Assembly (NCBI GenBank): GCA_031278535.1 | Contig: JAITKH010000240.1 | Location: 1-6,467, forward strand | Reading direction: 5' to 3' | Source: Planctomycetota bacterium | Lineage (GTDB): Bacteria > Planctomycetota > SZUA-567 | DNA length: 6,467 nucleotides | Part shown: positions 1 through 6,329 of the stretch, in pieces | Layout of the letters: every line of letters starts with the position of its first letter | Numbering within the stretch: the first letter of the stretch is position 1 | Program-made: the position numbers and the translations under genes | The notes under the pieces: generated by a model | The model's input: the letters and a program-made list of their open reading frames with translations, nothing else | Database searches by the model: none | What the model was told of the DNA's origin: nothing

Positions 1-947
1 CGATCGATATCCACCAGCGCCCTGATTTTACCGTCCAAGTCGCCGTTATGGCCGGCCTCGTCCGGGGCCTCGATATGGACGGCCACGAAATCGTGCCCAT
101 AAATATAGTCGAGGGCGGCCCTTCCTTTTCCGGCATAATTGGTGTCAAGATAGCCGGTGGCGCCCTCGACCGGGACAATCTCCATGCCGGCCAGCCGGCC
201 GATGCCGCGCATCAGATCCACGGCCGCGATCAGACCGGCCGATCCAAGACCGTTCCGGGCCGCAAAGTTTTCCAGCGTCATGGTGGCGCCGCCGCCCCAG
301 AGCCAAAGGCTGTTGGCCTGTTTCTTCCCCTCGGCCGCCCGCCTCCGGTTCACCTCGTAATTCGGCAGAAGCGTCCGGCTGGTGCGTTCCACTTCAAGCA
401 CCCATGAAGCGAACTGGCCCTGGGGAAGGTGCTCGGTTATATCCTTCCCCAGAATGTCGTGCGGCGGCGTACACTCGGGAACGCTCATTCCCGTCGATTC
501 TATGAGGCAAAGGTGGCGATAACTAATGCCGGGGAAAAGCCTCACTCCTTCCACGCCCAAATCCCGATCAAGCTGCCCGATCAACTCCTTCCCCTCGGCG
601 GTCGTTATGTGCCCCGCCGAGTAATCGTCCATAATCCGGTCTTTCACCGTGACCAGGTTGGCGCGAAAGGCGGCATCGCCCGGGGGTATCCCGACACCCA
701 TGGCGGCCGCCTCCAGGGCGGCCCGGCCGGTGTACCCCGTCTTCGGATCATATCCCAGAAGGGTAAGGTTGGCCACGTCCGATCCCGGGTGCATGCCATC
801 CGGAACCGTGGTGGCAAGCAAAAGGCGGCCTTCCCTGGCAATGGCGTCGAGGGATGGAGTCCTTGCCAGCTCCAAGGCGGTTTTAGCGTCACGCTCCGGA
901 CAGGGATCGTCCGCGGCGCCGTCGGGAACGACAAGGATATATTTCAT
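1..947 (-). CDS. Archaeal-type cofactor-independent phosphoglycerate mutase / proposed homoserine kinase (3' end outside window)
   Basis: This is an alkaline-phosphatase-superfamily metalloenzyme of the apgM group. Family members interconvert 2- and 3-phosphoglycerate, and one bacterial subgroup is annotated as a proposed homoserine kinase of threonine synthesis. The ATG at 947 opens with MKYILVVPDGAAD, where D9 is the first metal ligand. The nucleophile motif GSDVAN follows (S56), then a TGRAALEAAAMGV segment (73-85), MDDYSAGH (106-113), TPPHDI (160-165), GATGYLDTNY (262-271) and EAPDEAGH (293-300), whose D296 and H300 are metal ligands. The GATGYLDTNY block and the opening fit the proposed homoserine kinase subgroup best. 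The frame is intact for 315 codons and leaves the window; full members have about 400 residues, so roughly 85 residues with the last metal ligands are missing. A GGAGG at 963-959 lies 11 bases before the start. No terminator is visible in the 52-base gap after ATPase 2, so co-transcription is likely. The family call is firm; the choice between mutase and kinase is open. Confidence 0.9.
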   Translation of the reverse strand, partial: MKYILVVPDGAADDPCPERDAKTALELARTPSLDAIAREGRLLLATTVPDGMHPGSDVANLTLLGYDPKTGYTGRAALEAAAMGVGIPPGDAAFRANLVTVKDRIMDDYSAGHITTAEGKELIGQLDRDLGVEGVRLFPGISYRHLCLIESTGMSVPECTPPHDILGKDITEHLPQGQFASWVLEVERTSRTLLPNYEVNRRRAAEGKKQANSLWLWGGGATMTLENFAARNGLGSAGLIAAVDLMRGIGRLAGMEIVPVEGATGYLDTNYAGKGRAALDYIYGHDFVAVHIEAPDEAGHNGDLDGKIRALVDID

Positions 948-999
948 GCGCTTCTCTTCCTCCGGCCAGGACGCCATCCCGGCGACGCCCCGCCCCTTT

Positions 1000-2070
1000 T
1001 CAAACCGGTTCGTCGACCGGATACCAATGCGGCAGGCGGAAGCACAAACCGCAGACCTCGCCCACTTCGGGACCGGGCGAACGGCGGCCCTTTTGGACGC
1101 GGACATCCTGATCGCCCACCCTGACCTGATAATCCACGATTTCCCCCAGGAAGGCCTTGCGCGTAACTAGGCCGCGCAAGCCGGAAACGGCGTCGAAATC
1201 GATCTCGGACGGCCTGGAAGCCAGGAACAGCGGAGCCTTCAGGCGCAACAATCCCTCCGGCGGCCCCATGTCCCGGGGCATTATTGTGGATCCGTCCGGC
1301 GTACAGAGCCCCTCGGCGCCGGGAACGAGACGGAGAAAATTGGAAAGCCCGATGAATCCGAACACAAATTTGTTGGCGGGATTGTTGTACACCCGCAGGG
1401 GAGTGTCTATTTGCTGCGAAACGCCGAAATTCATCACCAGGATGCGATCCGAAAGGGCCATGGCCTCGGCCTGGTCGTGGGTGACGTAAATGATGGAAAA
1501 CCCGTATTTTTTCTGCAGATCCTTTATCTCGAAACGCATTTCCTCCCGAAGGTGGGGATCGAGGCTCGAAAGCGGCTCGTCCAAAAGCATCACGTCCGGA
1601 TTGATGGCAAGGGCGCGAGCCAGGGCAACCCGCTGCTTGCCGCCGCCGGAAAGATCGGCCGGTCCGCCCTTCGCCTCGGCAAGCAGGTTGGTGGAGGCGA
1701 GCGCGTCACCGACGCGGCGTTCGATCTCGGAGGCGGGGAGTTTCCGCAAGCGGAGGGGAAAAGCAACGTTCTCGTACACGGACAGGTGCGGCCAAATGGC
1801 GAAGGCTTGAAACACCATGCCGAAATCGCGCTTTTCCGGCGGAAGGTAAAAGTTGCCGCTCCGGGAGGAAAGGAGGCGATCGCCCACCCGGATCTCTCCC
1901 CCGTCCAAATCCTCGAAACCGGCCAGCATCCGCAGGGTAGTGGTCTTGCCGCAGCCGGAAGGGCCGAGCATGGAGAAACATTCTCCCCGCTCCACTTCGA
2001 GGTTCAGGCGGTTTACGGCAATCACCTGGCCAAAGCGCTTGGTAACATTCGCCAGTCTCACATGGGACAT
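1000..2070 (-). CDS. ABC transporter ATP-binding protein 2 (FbpC/MalK-like, variant signature LSGGG)
   Basis: This is a cytoplasmic ATPase of the importer, 356 residues, the usual length for FbpC/MalK-type subunits. The nucleotide-binding domain fills about residues 4-240: Walker A GPSGCGKTT (36-44), Q-loop Q88 in MVFQAF, signature LSGGGKQ (140-146), Walker B MLLDEP (161-166), D-loop SSLD (168-171) and H-loop H198 in YVTHDQ. A TOBE-like C-terminal domain follows (about 280-350). The signature has Gly where most relatives have Gln (LSGGQ). The ATG at 2070 is chosen because GGAGG at 2084-2080 sits 9 bases upstream and MSHVRLANVTKRFG is the normal family N-terminus. An in-frame GTG at 2100 would add ten residues overlapping the permease end and is less likely. 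The gene lies 19 bases after the permease stop. It is the second, clearly different ATPase of the cluster, so it probably pairs with ATPase 1 or docks on one half of the permease. Confidence 0.92.
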   Translation of the reverse strand: MSHVRLANVTKRFGQVIAVNRLNLEVERGECFSMLGPSGCGKTTTLRMLAGFEDLDGGEIRVGDRLLSSRSGNFYLPPEKRDFGMVFQAFAIWPHLSVYENVAFPLRLRKLPASEIERRVGDALASTNLLAEAKGGPADLSGGGKQRVALARALAINPDVMLLDEPLSSLDPHLREEMRFEIKDLQKKYGFSIIYVTHDQAEAMALSDRILVMNFGVSQQIDTPLRVYNNPANKFVFGFIGLSNFLRLVPGAEGLCTPDGSTIMPRDMGPPEGLLRLKAPLFLASRPSEIDFDAVSGLRGLVTRKAFLGEIVDYQVRVGDQDVRVQKGRRSPGPEVGEVCGLCFRLPHWYPVDEPV

Positions 2071-2079
2071 GGGCGGAAT

Positions 2080-2084
2080 CCTCC
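2080..2084 (-). promoter_or_regulatory. Shine-Dalgarno that fixes the ATPase 2 start at 2070
   Basis: GGGGAGGA just after the permease stop places GGAGG 9 bases before the ATG at 2070. The spacing equals that of ATPase 1. It argues against the in-frame GTG at 2100. Confidence 0.65.
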
Positions 2085-2089
2085 CCGAG

Positions 2090-3871
2090 TCAGCTTCCAC
2101 TCCGCTTCCTGGTGATCCGGTTGATGAAAATCTGCCCGATGACGATGATGACCAGGGCGACGCCGGCCATGGCGGCCGACATCACTGTTTCCCCGTCCTC
2201 GTTCAACGTGTAAATCGCCACCCCGATAGTCCTGGTGGTGGGGGCGTAAAGCATGATGGAGACGGTGAGCTCCCGGAGAGACGGCAGGAAAATGAGGAAA
2301 AACGCGGCGATCATGCCAGGCCGCACCAATGGCAGGACGATATCCCGCAGGGCCTGCCACGTGGTGGCGCCGGAGGCGCGGGCCGCCTCCACCAGGGAGT
2401 CGTGGATCTGCTCCAGCGCCGCCGAGTTGGCCTTGAGGGAAAAGGCCATGTAGCGGGCAATGTAGGCGACGAAGATGATCCAGACGGTATTATACAGGTT
2501 GACGCCGTATTTGCCGCTCCAGGCGAGGATTACGCCCAGAGCGATGACCGAGCCCGGCACCGAGAAGGGAAGCATCCCGAGGAATTCGAGGAGCCCCTTC
2601 CCCCGCACCCGCATCTTGACGATGACGTAGGAGATCATCACGCCGGCGAACATGGTGACCAGGGCCGCCCCGAAGCCGAGAACTACCGAGTTCCAGATGG
2701 CGTCGCGGGTGACCTGGTAGTCAAAGAGGATGAACTTGTAGTTGTCGAGCGAGAGGTTCTCCATCGTGAAGGAAAGTCCGTAGGTCCTCAAGCCCCCAAC
2801 CAGAAAGATGACCACGGTCGGGAGGATGATGGTAAAGCCGATATAGGCGAGACAGACGACGAGCAAGGGATAGCGAAGCCCCCGAAGTTTCAACTCCATC
2901 GGCCGGAAGCTCTTGCCGGCGATGATCTGGTAACGCCCCCTGCCCTGTATCCGGTTCTGAAGCCAGATGATGACGGCCGCTGCCGTCACCAGCACGGAGG
3001 CGAGAACGGTACCGGTGCGGATGGAGGCGAAATTTCCGGCCGATTCGTGGATGCGCTGGTAGATCAGGGTGGGAATGTTGAAAATGCCGTTCTCGATTCC
3101 CAGCACGGCCACGGTTCCGAAATGAGCCATGGAATAAAGCATGATGAGGAGAGCGCCGGAAAGGATGCTTGGAAGGACCAGGGGAATGGTGATTTTCCTG
3201 GTGATGGTGAAGAGGCCGGCGCCCGAGATGCGGGCCGATTCCTCGAGGGTCGGGTCCATGCGCTCCAGGGCGCCGCATACCTGAATGAAGACGAATGGGA
3301 AAAGGTACATCACCTCCACCAGGATGATCCCATAGTAGGAATAAATATTGAAGACCGGACCGTCCAGGTTGAAGACGTCCATGAAGAAACGGTTTATGTA
3401 GCCGGCCCGGGGAGAGAGGAGCATCTTCCAGGCCATGGCCCCGATAAAGGAAGGAAGCATGAAGGGAACCAGGAACATGCCTTTCATGAGCTGCTTGTAG
3501 GGAATGTCGGTCCGGGTGACGAGCCAGGCGAAAAAAGTTCCGACAACGGTGGAGCCGACGGTGGTGCCGCTGGCGATGAAGAGCGAATTCAGGAGCGCCT
3601 CGTAGGTATCCGATTCGCCCAACACCTTGAACACGTCGTGGCCGTTGAACGAAGTGACGGCCAACCGGAAAAACGTCGCGGCCGCCGCCCACGCCCCCCG
3701 GTTCCGGAAGGCGGCAGATACGTCGGCCAGCGTCAGGCTGCCGCCGCTGAAGAAGGCGTTGACGAGAATCAGGAGCACCGGAACCGCCACCACGACGACC
3801 AGGACGGCGATGGAAAGGAGCAGGATGATTTCCGCCGCCCCGAAACGCCGTTTCCCGCCGATTGTGTTCAT
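2090..3871 (-). CDS. Fused two-domain ABC transporter permease (FbpB/AfuB/PhnU-like)
   Basis: This is an inner-membrane channel subunit of 593 residues in which both permease halves of a binding-protein-dependent importer are joined in one chain. About twelve hydrophobic segments can be read: near 14-40, 91-118, 128-152, 176-200, 231-255, 286-304, 335-359, 388-417, 428-452, 458-478, 518-540 and 561-585. Each half carries an EAA-type cytoplasmic loop that docks on an ATPase: EESARISGAG ending in ITIPLVLP (210-234), and VEAARASGAT ending in IVLPLVRP (494-518). Both keep the conserved glycine and the LP, so neither half looks degenerate. The ATG at 3871 overlaps the ATPase 1 stop (ATGA), and AAGGAG at 3885-3880 lies 8 bases upstream, which suggests translational coupling. 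Fused permeases of this length are typical of Fe(III), hexose-phosphate and 2-aminoethylphosphonate importers. The sequence alone does not decide between these substrates. Confidence 0.93.
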   Translation of the reverse strand: MNTIGGKRRFGAAEIILLLSIAVLVVVVAVPVLLILVNAFFSGGSLTLADVSAAFRNRGAWAAAATFFRLAVTSFNGHDVFKVLGESDTYEALLNSLFIASGTTVGSTVVGTFFAWLVTRTDIPYKQLMKGMFLVPFMLPSFIGAMAWKMLLSPRAGYINRFFMDVFNLDGPVFNIYSYYGIILVEVMYLFPFVFIQVCGALERMDPTLEESARISGAGLFTITRKITIPLVLPSILSGALLIMLYSMAHFGTVAVLGIENGIFNIPTLIYQRIHESAGNFASIRTGTVLASVLVTAAAVIIWLQNRIQGRGRYQIIAGKSFRPMELKLRGLRYPLLVVCLAYIGFTIILPTVVIFLVGGLRTYGLSFTMENLSLDNYKFILFDYQVTRDAIWNSVVLGFGAALVTMFAGVMISYVIVKMRVRGKGLLEFLGMLPFSVPGSVIALGVILAWSGKYGVNLYNTVWIIFVAYIARYMAFSLKANSAALEQIHDSLVEAARASGATTWQALRDIVLPLVRPGMIAAFFLIFLPSLRELTVSIMLYAPTTRTIGVAIYTLNEDGETVMSAAMAGVALVIIVIGQIFINRITRKRSGS

Positions 3872-4971
3872 ATAGCCGTCTCCTTCAGCGCCCCGGAGTC
3901 GAACCAGTGGAGATTGAGGAACGTTACGGCGCAGGATTCGCCTTCCTTGAAAATCAGCCCCCGGGACATTGCCTCGTGCGTTTCCAGGACGGCCCGGATT
4001 TTCGCCCCGTCCACGTCAATCAGGTAATCCATCATGGCGCCGAGAAAACTTGCGCGTCTGATTACGCCGGAAAGGCATCCGGCGCCAGGGAGCGGTTTCG
4101 GCCGGGAAATGACTATGTCCGAGGGGCGGAAGGCCGCGGTCCAGGCTTCCGCCTTCCCTTCGGGGCCGGGCCAGGGTATGGGCTGGGCGCCGCCGCCGGC
4201 CAGAAGCTTTCCCCCGTCGGAACGCGTCGGAAGGAAATTGGCGACGCCCATGAAACCGAAGACAAAGGCATCGGCGGGGTTTTCATAAATCTCCGCGGGG
4301 GAACCAATTTGGCGTATCCTTCCCCGACCGTCCATCACCGCCATACGATCGGATATCACCAGGGCCACCTCCTGATCGTGGGTGACATACAGGACGGTGA
4401 CCCCCAGTTTCCCCTGGATTTCCTTGATCTCGAAACGCATCTCCTCCCGGAGATTGGCGTCCAGGTTGGAAAGCGGTTCGTCCAGAAGCATCAGCGAGGG
4501 CCGGGCGGCAAGGGCGCGGGCCAGAGCCACCCGCTGCTGCTGGCCGCCGGACAATTCGGACGGCAGGCGATTCTCCAGCCCCTTCATATTGACCAGGGCA
4601 ATGGTTTCAAGCGTCCGTCGTTTCAATTCCTCCGGATTCCAGCCGGCGATTTTCAACGGATAGGCGACGTTCTGGAATACCGTCATGTGCGGCCAGACCG
4701 CATAATCCTGGAACACCACGCCCAAACCGCGCCGGTCGGGAGGAATGTTGACGCCGCCTCCGGCGTCGTATACAACCGTCCCACCGATGGCGACGCGCCC
4801 GGCATCCGGGGCCTCGAACCCGGCTATCAGCCGGAGCATGACCGTCTTGCCGCAGCCGGAAGGACCGAGGAGGGTAAAGCATTCGCCCTGGTTCACCGCC
4901 AGGTTGAGGTCCGAATGGACCCGGTGGCTCCCGTACGCCTTGGTCACACCCTCCAGCCGAATGTCTGCCAT
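3868..4971 (-). CDS. ABC transporter ATP-binding protein 1 (FbpC/MalK-like, Walker A ending GKTV)
   Basis: This is a cytoplasmic ATPase of 367 residues from the ATG at 4971. Counting from that start, the motifs are Walker A GPSGCGKTV (36-44), Q-loop Q88 in VVFQDY, signature LSGGQQQ (140-146), Walker B MLLDEP (161-166), D-loop SNLD (168-171) and H-loop H198 in YVTHDQ. A TOBE-like domain lies near 276-355 (FRPSDIVI, then ASFLGAMMDYLIDV). The last Walker A residue is Val where Thr or Ser is usual; all catalytic residues are present. An in-frame ATG at 4998 would add nine residues (MAGNGRGAF). The 4971 start is preferred because GGAGG at 4985-4981 lies 9 bases upstream and MADIRLEGVTKAYG is a standard family N-terminus. 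The gene follows the binding-protein gene after a 67-base gap with a stem-loop, and its TGA overlaps the permease ATG. It shares overall layout with ATPase 2 but differs at many positions, so this is an old paralogue pair and not a recent duplicate. Confidence 0.92.
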   Translation of the reverse strand: MADIRLEGVTKAYGSHRVHSDLNLAVNQGECFTLLGPSGCGKTVMLRLIAGFEAPDAGRVAIGGTVVYDAGGGVNIPPDRRGLGVVFQDYAVWPHMTVFQNVAYPLKIAGWNPEELKRRTLETIALVNMKGLENRLPSELSGGQQQRVALARALAARPSLMLLDEPLSNLDANLREEMRFEIKEIQGKLGVTVLYVTHDQEVALVISDRMAVMDGRGRIRQIGSPAEIYENPADAFVFGFMGVANFLPTRSDGGKLLAGGGAQPIPWPGPEGKAEAWTAAFRPSDIVISRPKPLPGAGCLSGVIRRASFLGAMMDYLIDVDGAKIRAVLETHEAMSRGLIFKEGESCAVTFLNLHWFDSGALKETAI

Positions 4972-4980
4972 GAATGCCCC

Positions 4981-4985
4981 CCTCC
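4981..4985 (-). promoter_or_regulatory. Shine-Dalgarno that fixes the ATPase 1 start at 4971
   Basis: GGAGG followed by more G residues lies 9 bases before the ATG at 4971. It falls inside the reading frame of the alternative start at 4998, which has only a weak GGGAT-type site upstream. This supports the shorter protein. Confidence 0.65.
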
Positions 4986-5006
4986 CGTTCCCCGCCATGC
5001 CGATCC

Positions 5007-5030
5007 CAATCCGGAAACCGTCCCGGATTG
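5007..5030 (-). other. Intercistronic stem-loop between binding-protein and ATPase 1 genes
   Basis: On the minus strand CAATCCGG (5030-5023) and CCGGATTG (5014-5007) form a perfect 8-bp stem with an 8-base loop, starting 8 bases after the binding-protein stop. No T-run follows on the minus strand, so it is unlikely to be a full terminator. Stem-loops at this position in importer operons, such as the REP elements after malE and hisJ, protect the upstream message and raise binding protein over membrane components. That role is inferred here. On the plus strand the stem is followed by TTCTTTC, but no plus-strand gene is present. Confidence 0.6.
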
Positions 5031-5038
5031 TTCTTTCG

Positions 5039-6031
5039 TCATTTCCTTCCTTGCAGAATATCGGTGAATTTTTTGATAATTATTTCCTTGTCGGTAAGAA
5101 TCTTGTTGTAGTCAATCTGGATGGCCCGCTTTATCGCCTCGTCGGCCGGGGGCATGACGATCACGTCGGGGATCTTGACGTCGCTCCTGACCGGCAGGGT
5201 CCCTTCCCCGGCGATGAGAACCTGTGCTTCGCCGGAAACCAGGAAATCGACGAATTTCTTGGCCGCCGAAAGGTTGGGCGTTCCCTTGAAGATGGCGATG
5301 GGGCTCGGCACCACCAGCATCTCGGGCGGATAGGCGAGGCCGAGCGGCGCACCCTTGGATATTTTGTCATTCGTAATGTAATCCACGGCCAGGCTGGCTA
5401 CCAGATCCCCCGAGGCGGTATCGTCGATCACCTGGCCGGATCCCTTGCCGATGCGGGCGCTGTTCTTGCCCAGTTTCTCGAAGAACTCCCAGCCGAATTT
5501 CTCGGCCAGCAGGGCGACGGACATGTAGGACGTACCGGACAGGGCCGGATTGGCAATGCCGAAGGCGCCCTTGTATTCGGGCTTGAAAAGATCGGACCAT
5601 TCCTTCGGGGGCGTCTTGATGAAACGGGTATTGTAGCCAATTCCGAGGGTGCCGAGGCGGGCGGCGGTAAAGGAGCCGTCGTAATCAGCGCCGAAGGGAT
5701 TCAGTATCTGGCCGAAATTGGCTGGCTGGTATTTTTCCAGCAGGCCGTCCAGCCGCATTTTGAAGAAATCGGGAACCTCGCTGGTCCAAATGATATCGGC
5801 GAGTATCTTTCCCGACTCGCGTTCGGCCGCGATTTTCGCCATGAGCTTGCCGGCGCCGGCCGACTGATAGTCCATCGACACTTCGGGATGCTTTTTCAGG
5901 AAACCGTCGCGGAGGCTTCCGATAAGCGACTCCTTCATGGAAGTATACACGATCAAATTTTCCCCGGCCGGGAGGATGGGGGAAAGCGCCAGCAGGCATG
6001 CCGCCAGGCACACACCGAGTCCCGTTCTCAT
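5039..6031 (-). CDS. Periplasmic substrate-binding protein, COG1840 / FbpA-AfuA-like
   Basis: This 330-residue extracellular solute-binding protein captures the substrate and delivers it to the permease. The N-terminus is a signal peptide: basic MRT, a hydrophobic core at about 5-20, and likely cleavage near the PAG at 21-23. The mature part begins ENLIVYTSMKESLI, the usual opening of the FbpA/AfuA group. Other family blocks are GAGKLMAKIAAE (59-70), ADIIWTSEVPDFF (78-90), NPALSGTSY (161-169), AVDYITND (215-222) and VPSPIAIFKGTPNLSAAKKFV (241-261, in part). FbpA-type iron carriers have two adjacent tyrosines in the region of DYITND; here only Y218 is present, which argues against simple Fe(III) binding. 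The SGTS loop at 165-168 could hold an anionic group, but that is inference. An LAAC at 9-12 resembles a lipobox, though it sits very early in the signal. AAGGAG at 6042-6037 is 5 bases before the ATG. First gene of the cluster. Product class is firm; substrate unknown. Confidence 0.92.
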   Translation of the reverse strand: MRTGLGVCLAACLLALSPILPAGENLIVYTSMKESLIGSLRDGFLKKHPEVSMDYQSAGAGKLMAKIAAERESGKILADIIWTSEVPDFFKMRLDGLLEKYQPANFGQILNPFGADYDGSFTAARLGTLGIGYNTRFIKTPPKEWSDLFKPEYKGAFGIANPALSGTSYMSVALLAEKFGWEFFEKLGKNSARIGKGSGQVIDDTASGDLVASLAVDYITNDKISKGAPLGLAYPPEMLVVPSPIAIFKGTPNLSAAKKFVDFLVSGEAQVLIAGEGTLPVRSDVKIPDVIVMPPADEAIKRAIQIDYNKILTDKEIIIKKFTDILQGRK

Positions 6032-6036
6032 GTGAA

Positions 6037-6042
6037 CTCCTT
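6037..6042 (-). promoter_or_regulatory. Shine-Dalgarno of the binding-protein gene, overlapped by a small A/T hairpin
   Basis: AAGGAG stands 5 bases before the ATG at 6031. Its first bases also belong to a CTTTTT / AAAAAG inverted repeat (6054-6049 with 6045-6040, 3-base loop) that could pair weakly over the ribosome site. The site itself is clear; the hairpin is A/T-rich and probably only marginally stable. Confidence 0.6.
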
Positions 6043-6067
6043 TTTGAAAAAAAGAACCGACTTACCC

Positions 6068-6097
6068 GGCCGTCCACGGCGAATGCCACGGACGGCC
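6068..6097. repeat. Inverted repeat / hairpin in the leader of the binding-protein gene
   Basis: GGCCGTCC (6068-6075) pairs with GGACGGCC (6090-6097) over 8 bp. A 2x2 mismatch and 3 more pairs (GGC 6078-6080 with GCC 6085-6087) then close a 4-base loop. On the minus strand a T7 run begins about 14 bases after the stem, too far for a standard terminator. It lies just downstream of the possible -10 box, so it could be an operator or a 5' stabilising hairpin. The pairing is seen directly; the function is unknown. Confidence 0.55.
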
Positions 6098-6107
6098 CAA
6101 CGGCAGC

Positions 6108-6113
6108 ATTCTA
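6108..6113 (-). promoter_or_regulatory. Possible -10 box (TAGAAT) for the transporter cluster
   Basis: TAGAAT on the minus strand matches the sigma-70 -10 consensus at 5 of 6 positions and would start transcription near 6101, about 70 bases before the ATG at 6031. No good -35 box lies 16-18 bases upstream. The TTGACG at about 6219-6214 is too far away to pair with it and has only a poor -10 of its own. This is a weak candidate. Confidence 0.25.
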
Positions 6114-6243
6114 CTTCGCGAGGGGAGAAACACCACACTTTTTTTCCCGTGGACGTTTCACGCACGGGGCTTGCGTATCCGAACAACCCCGTTTTGCGCG
6201 GGATTGCCCGGAAGCGTCAACCTTTCCGGCGGCATTTCCAGGG

Positions 6244-6329
6244 CGGGCGTTCACGGGCCAAAAAGATTTTTTGCCAGGCATGCGTCCGGGAATCCCTGAA
6301 AAACGGCTTCCCTGGCCCGCAAACGCCCG
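6244..6329. repeat. Long-range imperfect inverted repeat upstream of the cluster
   Basis: The arms 6244-6259 and 6314-6329 are complementary at 14 of 16 positions and enclose 54 bases. Inside lies an A/T-rich near-palindrome (6256-6275, GGC-A-run against T-run-GCC with one mismatch) whose first bases overlap the left arm. A copy of TTTCCAGG sits beside each outer end (6235-6242 and 6331-6338) in direct orientation. No transposase or known repeat family can be tied to it. Confidence 0.5.
6256..6275. repeat. A/T-rich near-palindrome, possible operator
   Basis: GGCCAAAAA (6256-6264) and TTTTTTGCC (6267-6275) are complementary at 8 of 9 positions around a GA centre. It is a candidate site for a dimeric repressor. 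It does not clearly match a Fur box or another operator that I recognise. Confidence 0.35.

Noticed and set aside
429..1124. A 231-codon plus-strand frame and its overlapping neighbours near the left end
   Set aside because: They are antisense to the phosphoglycerate mutase-like gene, which has conserved metal-ligand motifs and is open to the window edge. The plus-strand products are unordered Arg/Gly/Pro-rich peptides.
1853..4027. A 724-codon open frame on the plus strand
   Set aside because: It lies antisense to the permease and parts of both ATPase genes, all of which have clear family motifs and ribosome sites. Its product is a charged, repetitive Gly/Asp/Glu/Arg/His-rich sequence typical of the reverse of GC-rich codons.
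3862..5067. A 401-codon open frame on the plus strand
   Set aside because: It is antisense to ATPase 1. It has no recognisable domain and mirrors the codon bias of the real gene.
6047..6097. The leader hairpin plus T7 run as an intrinsic terminator or attenuator
   Set aside because: The T-run begins about 14 bases after the stem, while intrinsic terminators have it directly at the stem base.
6214..6219. TTGACG on the minus strand as a -35 box
   Set aside because: The hexamer at the right distance (GCAAAA) is a poor -10, and the TAGAAT at 6113-6108 is about 100 bases away.
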